Source: CAZEPT01 sp964514225 (GTDB lineage: Bacteria > Patescibacteriota > Minisyncoccia > Phycocordibacterales > UBA9973). Taken from it: a stretch of 13,272 nt of DNA. Under the pieces are notes generated by a model. The model was not told where the DNA came from, did no database searches, and worked only from the letters and a program-made list of their open reading frames with translations. The position numbers were made by a program, and so were the translations under genes. Positions within the stretch are counted from its first letter, which is position 1; every line of letters begins with the position of its first letter. Shown piece after piece: positions 1-5,133 of this stretch. The stretch spans positions 1 to 13,272 of the forward strand of contig CAZEPT010000018.1 of the NCBI GenBank assembly GCA_964514225.1. The letters run 5' to 3'.

Positions 1-44
1 CCTCAGGCAGAAATGCGGTGGGGGTTCGAGTCCCACCCCGGGCA
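1..44 (+). tRNA. Partial class II tRNA, probably tRNA-Leu (3' end only)
   Basis: Only the last 44 nt are in the window. The T-loop TTCGAGT is at 25-31, the acceptor 3' strand CCCGGGC at 37-43, and A44 is the discriminator; CCA is not encoded. A small hairpin with a GAAA tetraloop (GCA-GAAA-TGC, 7-16) fits the variable arm of a class II tRNA. The implied 5' acceptor GCCCGGG together with A73 fits Leu better than Ser (G73) or Tyr. The T-stem has one apparent G-A mismatch (21/35). The anticodon is upstream of the window, so the isotype is inferred. Confidence 0.8.
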
Positions 45-88
45 CAACGAAAAAAATCCTCAATGAGGATTTTTTGCGTTGTGCCCGG
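38..88 (+). terminator. Long hairpin formed by tRNA acceptor, trailer and their inverted copy
   Basis: Positions 38-61 pair with 65-88 in 23 of 24 positions around a 3-nt loop. The inner part (51-61/65-75) has a GC-rich tip and a T-run, like an intrinsic terminator. The outer part is made from the tRNA's own acceptor strand and an inverted copy of it (GTGCCCGG, 81-88). It may stop transcription in both directions. The full stem would compete with folding of the tRNA acceptor. Confidence 0.65.
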
Positions 89-189
89 AAAGAGCAAACT
101 TCTTTGCTGTTGTGGCGGGACTCGAAGACCTTTTCCTTATTTACTGAAAGTAGATGGAAAAGGTGTACTGAAGCTGTAAGCTTCGAGGC
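45..189 (+). repeat. tRNA-linked structured element, copy A
   Basis: Downstream of the partial tRNA come, in order: the trailer hairpin; an inverted acceptor (81-88); a small hairpin (93-108, AGCAAA/CTTC/TTTGCT); an inverted T-arm (114-126, matching 25-37 in 12 of 13 positions); a stem CCTTTTCC...GGAAAAGG (129-163) with its own inner tip; a hairpin GAAGCT/GTA/AGCTTC (170-184); and a closing pair CTCGAAG/CTTCGAG (121-127/181-187). The 34-nt block 153-186 is identical to copy B at 1116-1149 in the opposite orientation. Each copy has the same orientation relative to its tRNA. Function is unknown. Confidence 0.7.
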
Positions 190-207
190 CATACTAATTT
201 TATATAA

Positions 208-236
208 AAAAAGACTACACAAATGGTAGTCTTTTT
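208..236 (-). terminator. Intrinsic terminator of the 260-934 gene
   Basis: An 11-bp stem (208-218 with 226-236) and a 7-nt loop, with A- and T-runs on its flanks. It begins 24 nt downstream of the stop codon of the - strand gene. The symmetric runs mean it could also work on the + strand against read-through from the tRNA side. Confidence 0.8.
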
Positions 237-259
237 ATTCAATAAACATAGATATTCAG

Positions 260-934
260 TTACTCTTCATCATACGGATTAAAAGTAAACGGTGAATCAT
301 GGAGAATCACCTTACTGAGTATTCTGTCCGGAGCAATAAACCGGTCAATTTCTGTACGCGGCACCATATCTACATAGGAGACAGAAGTTCTGATAGCTCC
401 CCATGTCAGACAATGCTGGTATTCTATATTGGATTTATTAATGGTATGTATATTACCTCGCACTTTATACTCCTTTTCATAAAATTGCGAACCAGGACAA
501 TATGTATAATACAGTTCAATGCCCAGACCTTGCGTAAATAATTGCTTTTCAAAAAATTCCTGATATTGTTTTTTAAAACTAAAGAACTCATCAGTTATCT
601 TGAAATAGTTTCTCCCAGCGTCTTTACCGAAACAAGGAATTTCACCTAACACATTATCAAATCTCATAAACTTTGGTTCTTCATCTTCATCTCTTGGGTC
701 GTATTTGAAAGAGAAGCCGTTTTGCTCTAACTTAACAATATAGCATCCACAATATGGTGTCACAATGACGCCATGATGGTTCATTCTCTGTGTTGAAAAG
801 ACCACAGGATCCTTACGAGCTGTATCTATATAGTGTTTGAATTCAACCAGATCTTCCTGATAATTCTTATTGAGACAGATGATCTCATGAGGCACAACAT
901 CACCTCTCCATTTAATGTCTAATATTTTTTTCAT
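260..934 (-). CDS. Hypothetical protein, soluble, 224 aa
   Basis: I do not recognise this protein. The frame is open to 967 (235 aa), but I prefer the internal ATG at 934: it gives MKKILDIKWRGD, a typical start, after an AT-rich stretch, whereas the longer form starts close to the tRNA-Leu terminator. There is no Shine-Dalgarno sequence, signal peptide or membrane segment. The protein is rich in aromatic and charged residues, with an acidic patch (DPRDEDEE) mid-protein and an acidic C-terminus. Cysteines occur in PYCGCY, PCFGK, TYCPG and QHCLTW, with no clear metal-binding spacing. It stands alone between copy A of the tRNA-linked element and the tRNA-Leu terminator, and has its own terminator at 208-236. 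Being flanked by two copies of the repeat could mean it is cargo, but no integrase or transposase is visible. Confidence 0.75.
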   Translation of the reverse strand: MKKILDIKWRGDVVPHEIICLNKNYQEDLVEFKHYIDTARKDPVVFSTQRMNHHGVIVTPYCGCYIVKLEQNGFSFKYDPRDEDEEPKFMRFDNVLGEIPCFGKDAGRNYFKITDEFFSFKKQYQEFFEKQLFTQGLGIELYYTYCPGSQFYEKEYKVRGNIHTINKSNIEYQHCLTWGAIRTSVSYVDMVPRTEIDRFIAPDRILSKVILHDSPFTFNPYDEE

Positions 935-994
935 TTTAAATAATTTTATTTGCTTATACAATACCACAGAAAAATAAAAAAGAACAGGGGTAAC

Positions 995-1018
995 GCAAAA
1001 ATCTCCTTACGGAGATTT
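995..1018 (-). terminator. tRNA-Leu(UAG) trailer terminator
   Basis: On the - strand the trailer reads AAATCTCC-GTAA-GGAGATTT followed by more T, then GCGTT. The 8-bp stem starts 4 nt after the discriminator base. The flanks match the trailer of the partial tRNA at 1-44: both have GGGCACAAC before the hairpin and TTTTTGCGTT after it. Confidence 0.75.
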
Positions 1019-1022
1019 GTTG

Positions 1023-1104
1023 TGCCCAGGAAAGGACTTGAACCTTCACATCTTGCGATACTAGTTCCTAAGACTAGTGCGTCTACCAATTTCGCCACCT
1101 GGGC
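1023..1104 (-). tRNA. tRNA-Leu (anticodon UAG)
   Basis: A complete class II cloverleaf reads on the - strand from 1104 down to 1023. Acceptor GCCCAGG pairs with CCTGGGC; anticodon stem CTAGT/ACTAG encloses loop CTTAGGA with anticodon TAG; the variable arm is ATC-GCAA-GAT; T-stem GAAGG/CCTTT encloses TTCAAGT; the discriminator is A. CCA is not encoded. It lies downstream of tRNA-Lys on the same strand, with copy B of the structured element between them. No convincing promoter of its own was seen. Confidence 0.96.
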
Positions 1105-1112
1105 ATATGCAT

Positions 1113-1256
1113 GATTCGAAGCTTACAGCTTCAGTACACCTTTTCCATCCTTCGCCAAGCTCAGGATAAGGAAAAGGAAAAGCTTTTCGAATCCTACACG
1201 TGAGCCAAGTAGTTGGCTCACTACAGGGCACATTAAAACCAGTACTGGTTTTAATG
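1113..1256 (-). repeat. tRNA-linked structured element, copy B
   Basis: Read on the - strand, downstream of tRNA-Lys, the order matches copy A: an inverted acceptor within a perfect palindrome; a small hairpin (1200-1221, core AGCCAACTACTTGGCT on the - strand); an inverted T-arm (1186-1199, a perfect 14-nt complement of 1263-1276); a CCTTTTCC...GGAAAAGG stem with tip ATCCT/AGGAT; then the 34-nt block 1116-1149, identical to copy A. The ends GATTCGAA/TTCGAATC close the last part. The hairpin core differs from copy A by a paired A-T to C-G change, which supports a conserved structure. It separates tRNA-Lys from tRNA-Leu. Confidence 0.7.
1200..1221 (-). repeat. Small hairpin inside copy B
   Basis: A perfect 9-bp stem with a 4-nt loop. 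It sits exactly where the inverted acceptor and the inverted T-arm meet, so it looks like an insertion at the acceptor/T-stem junction of the mirrored tRNA half. It is homologous to 93-108 in copy A. Confidence 0.7.
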
Positions 1257-1264
1257 TGCCCTGT
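1223..1264. repeat. 42-nt perfect palindrome overlapping the tRNA-Lys 3' end
   Basis: The two 21-nt arms meet at ACCAGT/ACTGGT with no spacer. One arm is the tRNA-Lys acceptor strand (1258-1264), discriminator and trailer; the other is an exact inverted copy. There is no T-run after it, so it is not a classical terminator. It could impede polymerase, form a cruciform, or guide tRNA 3' processing. Confidence 0.8.
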
Positions 1265-1329
1265 GTAGGATTCGAACCTACGACCATCTCCTTAAGAGGG
1301 AGTTGCTCTACCAACTGAGCTAACAAGGC
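1257..1329 (-). tRNA. tRNA-Lys (anticodon CUU)
   Basis: A complete 73-nt cloverleaf reads from 1329 down to 1257. Acceptor GCCTTGT pairs with ACAGGGC including one wobble; D-arm GCTC/GAGC; anticodon loop CTCTTAA with anticodon CTT; T-stem GTAGG/CCTAC enclosing TTCGAAT; discriminator A. CCA is not encoded. The outermost anticodon-stem pair is an A-A mismatch. The acceptor strand is part of the 42-nt palindrome. Confidence 0.95.
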
Positions 1330-1340
1330 ATATAATAGAT

Positions 1341-1346
1341 ATTATA
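1341..1346 (-). promoter_or_regulatory. -10 element for tRNA-Lys
   Basis: A perfect TATAAT on the - strand places the transcription start near 1334, about 5 nt before the mature tRNA 5' end. The -35 region (TGGATT) is a poor match. This promoter may also serve tRNA-Leu(UAG) if transcription passes copy B. Confidence 0.55.
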
Positions 1347-1390
1347 CACAAAAATAGCGATAAATCCACCTGTGGAGATATAATTAATTT

Positions 1391-2131
1391 CTACTTCCCT
1401 TTCGCCCATTCGTACAACACCACAGCAGTTGAGACTCCAGCATTTAAAGATTCACACCGTTTATCCATCGGGATAGAGAGTGTGATATCACAGAGCTCAA
1501 GTGTCTTTTCGCGAAGCCCTGCTCCTTCATTACCCACCACAAAAACGCTCGGTGTATCAAAAACAGTATCAGATAATTTTTGACCCACCATATCGAGCCC
1601 ATAGACCCAATAGCCAGCATCTTTTAATTTACGAAGTGTCAGATTTACATTCCCAATTTTCACGATAGGAATACGGAAGACCATACCAACAGATGTCTTA
1701 ATAACGGTCCCGGTGATTGGTGCTTGATTATGTTCAGGAATCAGTACTGCATGCACGCCAAAAGCGGCGCATGATCGAATGATCGCACCGACATTGTGAG
1801 GATCTTCTAGTTCACCCAAAACAACGACAGACGGCATCTTACCTTGCTTACGTCCATCAGTCTCAAGCATCTCTTCAAAAGTCGTATAGAGCTTCTCTAC
1901 AGAGATTGTCGCAATGGCGCCTTGATGGACGGCATCACTTCCAACCTTGTTCTTCCCTTCATCCTCCTTGAGATCTGAAATAGTGATTTTGTGCTTACCT
2001 AGGAGCTTCATAAGGGTCTGATCAGCTCGAGCAGACTTACCCAAAAATACCTTTCCGACAACATCAGGACGACTCGTCAGAGCCTCAATCAGCGCATTTT
2101 TACCATATAAATAGACTTTTTCTTGTTTCAT
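1391..2131 (-). CDS. rlmB: 23S rRNA (guanosine-2'-O-)methyltransferase RlmB / TrmH (SpoU) family
   Basis: This is a 246-residue AdoMet-dependent RNA 2'-O-ribose methyltransferase; in the RlmB group it modifies G2251 of 23S rRNA in the ribosomal P-loop. The N-terminal substrate-binding part (about 1-80) has YGKNALIEAL and the family's HQG motif (69-71). The C-terminal SPOUT (knotted) domain shows motif 1 at 110-120 (DPHNVGAIIRS), motif 2 at 199-206 (VGNEGAGL) and motif 3 at 227-234 (ESLNAGVS), with the expected N113, R119, E202 and N230. Length is normal for RlmB. The ATG at 2131 is chosen because it starts the conserved N-terminus and has a weak GAGG 4 nt upstream. No terminator is evident, so transcripts may run towards tRNA-Lys. 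RlmB is preferred over other SpoU members because of the HQG-containing N-terminal domain. Confidence 0.88.
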   Translation of the reverse strand: MKQEKVYLYGKNALIEALTSRPDVVGKVFLGKSARADQTLMKLLGKHKITISDLKEDEGKNKVGSDAVHQGAIATISVEKLYTTFEEMLETDGRKQGKMPSVVVLGELEDPHNVGAIIRSCAAFGVHAVLIPEHNQAPITGTVIKTSVGMVFRIPIVKIGNVNLTLRKLKDAGYWVYGLDMVGQKLSDTVFDTPSVFVVGNEGAGLREKTLELCDITLSIPMDKRCESLNAGVSTAVVLYEWAKGK

Positions 2132-2161
2132 ATAGCCTCATAGTAGCCGAAAAACCTTGTT

Positions 2162-2179
2162 TTGTATAGGGAAATACAA
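2162..2179. promoter_or_regulatory. Possible operator-like inverted repeat
   Basis: TTGTAT and ATACAA are separated by 6 nt in the divergent region between rlmB and the + strand unit, 11 nt upstream of the + strand -35 box. A dimeric regulator could bind here, but a single 6-bp match is weak evidence. Confidence 0.25.
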
Positions 2180-2190
2180 GATAGTCTTGA

Positions 2191-2219
2191 TTGACTTTTT
2201 TAAATAAAGGTGATATAAT
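2191..2219 (+). promoter_or_regulatory. Sigma-70-type promoter for the 2281-3859 unit
   Basis: TTGACT (2191-2196), a 17-nt spacer and TATAAT (2214-2219). Transcription should start near 2226, giving a leader of about 55 nt before the ATG at 2281. Confidence 0.85.
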
Positions 2220-2280
2220 ATGAATGAATAAATCTTTAACAACATCCGGTAATCAACCCGGTATATAAAACCCCTAATAT

Positions 2281-2739
2281 ATGAGTGGATCACATTCAAC
2301 ACCCCCTTCCGCACCAACAGCACCAACGCCAACCACAGGAGGCAGGATGGTTCAAATTTTAAAGTATCTTCTGTATTCCTTGGGATCAGTCATGGCAATA
2401 GGAATCTTAGTCGCATTCTATTTCTGGGCTACATCCTCGTCAACCACATCAAGTAGGCAGACAGGAGAAAAATCCTCAATATCCAGAAGTTTGCCTATAG
2501 CGGGAATTCCCACGATTAGTGCAAAGGACTATCTCAGACACAGCGCAACTGCTGCTATTCCCATCACACAAGAGTGTATCATTGACTTCGACGAGCCAAA
2601 CACGACAATGGGTCATACTGGTGATATCCTGTGTGATGACGTACTCTACAAAGACGGAGAGCCTTTACCGCTTGAATACAAACGCCTCTGGCACGTTAAA
2701 CCAGTAAAAAATTCTTTCATCACATTCAGAAAAAACTAA
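2281..2739 (+). CDS. Small membrane-anchored hypothetical protein, 152 aa
   Basis: The N-terminus is a disordered stretch rich in Ser, Thr, Pro and Ala (1-22), followed by one membrane helix (about 25-49) and a presumably extracytoplasmic C-terminal part of about 100 residues with two cysteines (TQECII and ILCDD). The family is not recognised. It is the first gene of a two-gene unit and its stop lies 4 nt before the next ATG, so it probably works with the SPFH-like protein. The start is uncertain: the ATG at 2281 has no Shine-Dalgarno, while an in-frame ATG at 2347 is preceded at 2337-2342 by AGGAGG, the strongest ribosome-binding match in the window, though only 4 nt away. The shorter form (130 aa) would start just before the membrane helix. 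Confidence 0.75.
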   Translation: MSGSHSTPPSAPTAPTPTTGGRMVQILKYLLYSLGSVMAIGILVAFYFWATSSSTTSSRQTGEKSSISRSLPIAGIPTISAKDYLRHSATAAIPITQECIIDFDEPNTTMGHTGDILCDDVLYKDGEPLPLEYKRLWHVKPVKNSFITFRKN

Positions 2740-2743
2740 AATC

Positions 2744-3859
2744 ATGACAATACTTTTTTTAATCATCTTAGCTGTTCAAGTTATTACCGCCATTGGGATC
2801 ATCATCTGGTCACTTAACGCAGAAGCGACAAAAGTCTATTCTGCAATTTCACCACTGCTTTCAATAATAATGATATTTTCAATAGCAAATATGTTATTTG
2901 CTATATTATGTCTTGTTGTGGGTAGCTGGTTGTTTGCGCCTCTTTTTATTGCCATAAGTATTGCACTTTATTACGGATTCAAAGAGTGCAATGTGATTAT
3001 TCCGAAAAATCAAAACTTCGTATTATATGAAAAATACGACAAAATGCCTGTATCCGTCATCAAAACTGATGGAAAGAAAGACTATATTGAGTTCAAAGAA
3101 GGACAGCACCAGACATGGCCCATACGTTTTACTATTGGACTCCATGAAGAAGATGAACACGGCCATGCAACTGGAGAATTTGGATTCAACAGTAATTCAA
3201 ATGTACTGAATTTTCCTGAAATTCCTACTGTTTCAAAAGAAGGAATATCTACTCCGATTACAGGAATTGATGTCAATCTTAAAGTGGATGATAATAAAAC
3301 CTACCAGTTTGACCTCTTTGAGTATAACGGAGAAAAAGGACAAGATGCTGCCCGTAAATTTGTAGCATCCCAAATCCGCGACGTTTTAATGGATTTCATC
3401 TCAGGATACAAACTGAAAGATATTAAAACGCCCCAGCTTATCAGGAAACTGGTTGAAAGTGATCACCAGAAATACCATGATGCAATCCACTCGCCAACTG
3501 CCAGTGAGGAAGAGAAAAAAGATGCTCACGAGAAATGCATCTTGGGGCAAATTAGCAGGCACTTGAAAGCGTTTCAGGTTACTAATAACGGAAACCCTGA
3601 ACCCTTTGAAGCGTATATCGTTGAAAAGATTAAGGTTGCTGGTATTAATTTACCTAAAGAAGTAATCGAAATGTTCCAAAAGCAATTACTCGTAGACACT
3701 GAAAACTCCACAAAAGAAGCACAGAATGATGCCTTGAGAAAAAGAGCAACTGCAAATGGTGTGTCAGTTGATACCCAAAAGGCAATCGAAACTGACAGTG
3801 TCAAAAAAATTGACATCAGTGGAAGTCATCCAGGGGGAGTTATTGTAGATTCGAAGTAA
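2744..3859 (+). CDS. SPFH/band-7-like membrane protein, 371 aa
   Basis: Three predicted membrane helices at about 3-22, 36-58 and 62-80 are followed by a soluble domain. That domain starts VIIPKNQNFVLYEKYDK and continues to FKEGQH...PIRF, which resembles the opening strands of SPFH (stomatin/prohibitin/flotillin/HflK) domains. Later parts also fit: a strand with TPITGIDVNLKVDD, a helix with RKFVASQIRDVLMDFI, and LPKEVIEMFQKQLLVD, typical of the end of an SPFH domain before its coiled coil. The C-terminal 60 residues are charged, helical and rich in Lys, Glu and Ala. SPFH proteins form oligomeric rings that organise membrane domains or regulate proteases; the specific role here is unknown. Family assignment is by pattern only. 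It follows the 2281 gene by 4 nt and ends at a strong terminator. Confidence 0.65.
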   Translation: MTILFLIILAVQVITAIGIIIWSLNAEATKVYSAISPLLSIIMIFSIANMLFAILCLVVGSWLFAPLFIAISIALYYGFKECNVIIPKNQNFVLYEKYDKMPVSVIKTDGKKDYIEFKEGQHQTWPIRFTIGLHEEDEHGHATGEFGFNSNSNVLNFPEIPTVSKEGISTPITGIDVNLKVDDNKTYQFDLFEYNGEKGQDAARKFVASQIRDVLMDFISGYKLKDIKTPQLIRKLVESDHQKYHDAIHSPTASEEEKKDAHEKCILGQISRHLKAFQVTNNGNPEPFEAYIVEKIKVAGINLPKEVIEMFQKQLLVDTENSTKEAQNDALRKRATANGVSVDTQKAIETDSVKKIDISGSHPGGVIVDSK

Positions 3860-3872
3860 AGTAGAACAGTAT

Positions 3873-3904
3873 AAAACCGCAAGTCATAAGCTTGCGGTTT
3901 TTTA
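3873..3904 (+). terminator. Intrinsic terminator after the SPFH-like gene
   Basis: A stem of at least 10 bp (AAACCGCAAG/CTTGCGGTTT) with a 7-nt loop and a T-run, 14 nt after the stop codon at 3857-3859. Confidence 0.9.
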
Positions 3905-3909
3905 TATAC

Positions 3910-3941
3910 AAAAAAACACCACATTGCTGTGGTGTTTTTTT
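3910..3941. terminator. Bidirectional terminator between convergent units
   Basis: A 14-bp stem (CACCACA/TGTGGTG extended by A/T-runs) with a TTGC loop. It sits 1-2 nt beyond the stop codon of the last gene of the - strand array, and also backs up the + strand terminator. Confidence 0.88.
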
Positions 3942-3942
3942 C

Positions 3943-4284
3943 CTATTTCTTTTCGTAAGGTTGTTTGAACTGATAGTCGGAGCCTTTGGAGTTTAAATTC
4001 TGCAGGTCCGGCTTTTTAAATCCGAATGTATTAGTGATGAACTGCATAATACCGAATACCGAGATCATAATGAAGAGTCCGATGAGTCCATTGATCATAT
4101 GACGCTTCCCTACTTCGCGACCTTCTTCACTCCCGGCATTTGCCATGAATTGAAGCAGTCCCCAGAGAAATAAGAGTACTGCAAGCGCTGCGAGAAATAC
4201 GACAAATGGATTGACAACAACAGTAAGTATACTGGTAGCCAAGCTCTTTATGTTATACGTCGCAGCGTAGGCAGTGAGAATCAT
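3943..4284 (-). CDS. Two-helix pilin-like membrane protein (T4SS pilin/TrbC-VirB2-like), 113 aa
   Basis: Last gene of the - strand array. It has membrane helices at about 26-48 and 64-87, separated by a short hydrophilic loop with GSEEGREVGKRHM, and a charged C-terminal tail of about 25 residues. The layout helix - Gly/Glu/Arg loop - helix is the one shared by the five genes upstream and is that of VirB2/TrbC-type pilins, which assemble into the tube of type IV secretion systems. No clear signal peptidase site: the N-terminus MILTAYAATY is short. The start lies 11 nt after the upstream gene's stop, with no Shine-Dalgarno. Assignment rests on topology and context. Confidence 0.7.
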   Translation of the reverse strand: MILTAYAATYNIKSLATSILTVVVNPFVVFLAALAVLLFLWGLLQFMANAGSEEGREVGKRHMINGLIGLFIMISVFGIMQFITNTFGFKKPDLQNLNSKGSDYQFKQPYEKK

Positions 4285-4295
4285 AATTTACAGTC

Positions 4296-4673
4296 TTATT
4301 CGCAAGCTTTAGTGATAGGATTGTACTGACCAGCTGGACACGGAGGATACCCTGTTGTTGGTCCAATACCGATAGTTCTTCCGATAAATCCAATAATCCC
4401 CCAGATAGATACGATGACAAAGAAAATAATGATTGTCTTAATGAGAGTTTGTCTGTACTCCGCTTTTTCTTCACCATCTGTATTGATCATTTTGAATCCG
4501 TTCCAAATAATCAAAAGGAAAATAACAGCAAGTGCAATTGGGATAAGCATGTTGACGACATTCCTAAAAATACCGATGAGGTTATAGAGCTGAGTTGGGT
4601 TTTGTGCGAAAGCGAGCATCGGTAAAAGAAAACTTCCACCAACGACTGCACTTTTTGTAAGTTTGTTTATCAT
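4296..4673 (-). CDS. T4SS pilin-like protein, tandem paralogue 2, 125 aa
   Basis: Signal peptide 1-23 with a likely cut after AFA (AFA-Q). Membrane helices at about 40-60 and 78-99 flank a polar loop with DGEEKAEYR. The C-terminus carries C112 and C124 in the motif CxxGQYNPxTKxCE. It is a close paralogue of the next gene upstream: same length, the same motifs, and roughly 75 of 125 positions identical by eye. Topology fits the type IV secretion pilin families of CPR bacteria. The two cysteines may form an exposed disulfide loop at the C-terminus. The intergenic distance to the paralogue is 22 nt and no ribosome-binding site is seen. Confidence 0.78.
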   Translation of the reverse strand: MINKLTKSAVVGGSFLLPMLAFAQNPTQLYNLIGIFRNVVNMLIPIALAVIFLLIIWNGFKMINTDGEEKAEYRQTLIKTIIIFFVIVSIWGIIGFIGRTIGIGPTTGYPPCPAGQYNPITKACE

Positions 4674-4695
4674 AGAATAAATTAATTAGAAATAA

Positions 4696-5073
4696 TTATT
4701 CGCACAATTTTGTCGCTGGATTATATTGTCCAGTAACGCAAGGAATAGCAGCTGTTCCACCTTGTCCAATACCGAGGGTCTTTCCGATAAAGTAAACAAT
4801 ACCGTAGATAGACATAACAACGAAGAACACAACAATCATCTTAACGAGATCGTCTCTATATTCAGCTTTTTCTTCACCGTCTGCAGAAACAAGTTTGTAC
4901 GCATTCCAGATGATCATCAAGAAGATAAGCGCAAGTGCGATCGGAATGAGCGCATTGATAAGTGTTCGAATTGCTCCAACCCAGTTAAAGAGCTGGACTG
5001 TGTTTTGAGCAAAAGCAAGCATTGGAAGCAATACTGCTCCACCAACAACTGCACCCTGTGTAATTTTTTTCAT
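4696..5073 (-). CDS. T4SS pilin-like protein, tandem paralogue 1, 125 aa
   Basis: Signal peptide 1-22 (AFA-Q), helices at about 40-59 and 77-98, central loop DGEEKAEYR, and C-terminal C112/C124 in CVTGQYNPATKLCE. It is the first of the tandem pair and is preceded by the largest gap in the array (130 nt), which holds an extended -10 promoter, so the pair and the gene at 3943-4284 may be expressed at a different, perhaps higher, level, as expected for a major pilin. Function as a pilin is inferred from topology and neighbours; no VirB4/VirD4 ATPase is in the window. Confidence 0.78.
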   Translation of the reverse strand: MKKITQGAVVGGAVLLPMLAFAQNTVQLFNWVGAIRTLINALIPIALALIFLMIIWNAYKLVSADGEEKAEYRDDLVKMIVVFFVVMSIYGIVYFIGKTLGIGQGGTAAIPCVTGQYNPATKLCE

Positions 5074-5133
5074 ATAATATGATATATATAGTTACTAAAT
5101 AATAATTGCTATATTTCTGATAGCTATGGACTT

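Noticed and set aside
299..541. 80-aa + strand frame
   Set aside because: Antisense to the 260-934 gene, with no promoter or ribosome-binding site of its own.
153..1149. CRISPR array or transposon inverted-repeat ends
   Set aside because: Only two copies of the 34-nt block, no regular spacers, no cas genes, and no transposase between them; both copies are better explained by linkage to tRNA genes.
1123..1326. 67-aa open frame on the - strand
   Set aside because: It is a translation of tRNA-Lys and copy B of the repeat element; no protein features.
1..1329. Integrative element with tRNA attachment sites
   Set aside because: T-loop duplications are present but no integrase, recombinase or phage gene is visible, so an att-site call is not supported; it is kept only as a hypothesis.
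2138..2332. 64-aa - strand frame across the divergent intergenic region
   Set aside because: Overlaps the + strand promoter and the start of the 2281 gene; composition is that of AT-rich noncoding DNA.
4726..5082. 118-aa + strand frame rich in Ser, Asn and Cys
   Set aside because: Shadow of the 4696-5073 pilin-like gene, whose signal peptide, helices and paralogy are clear.
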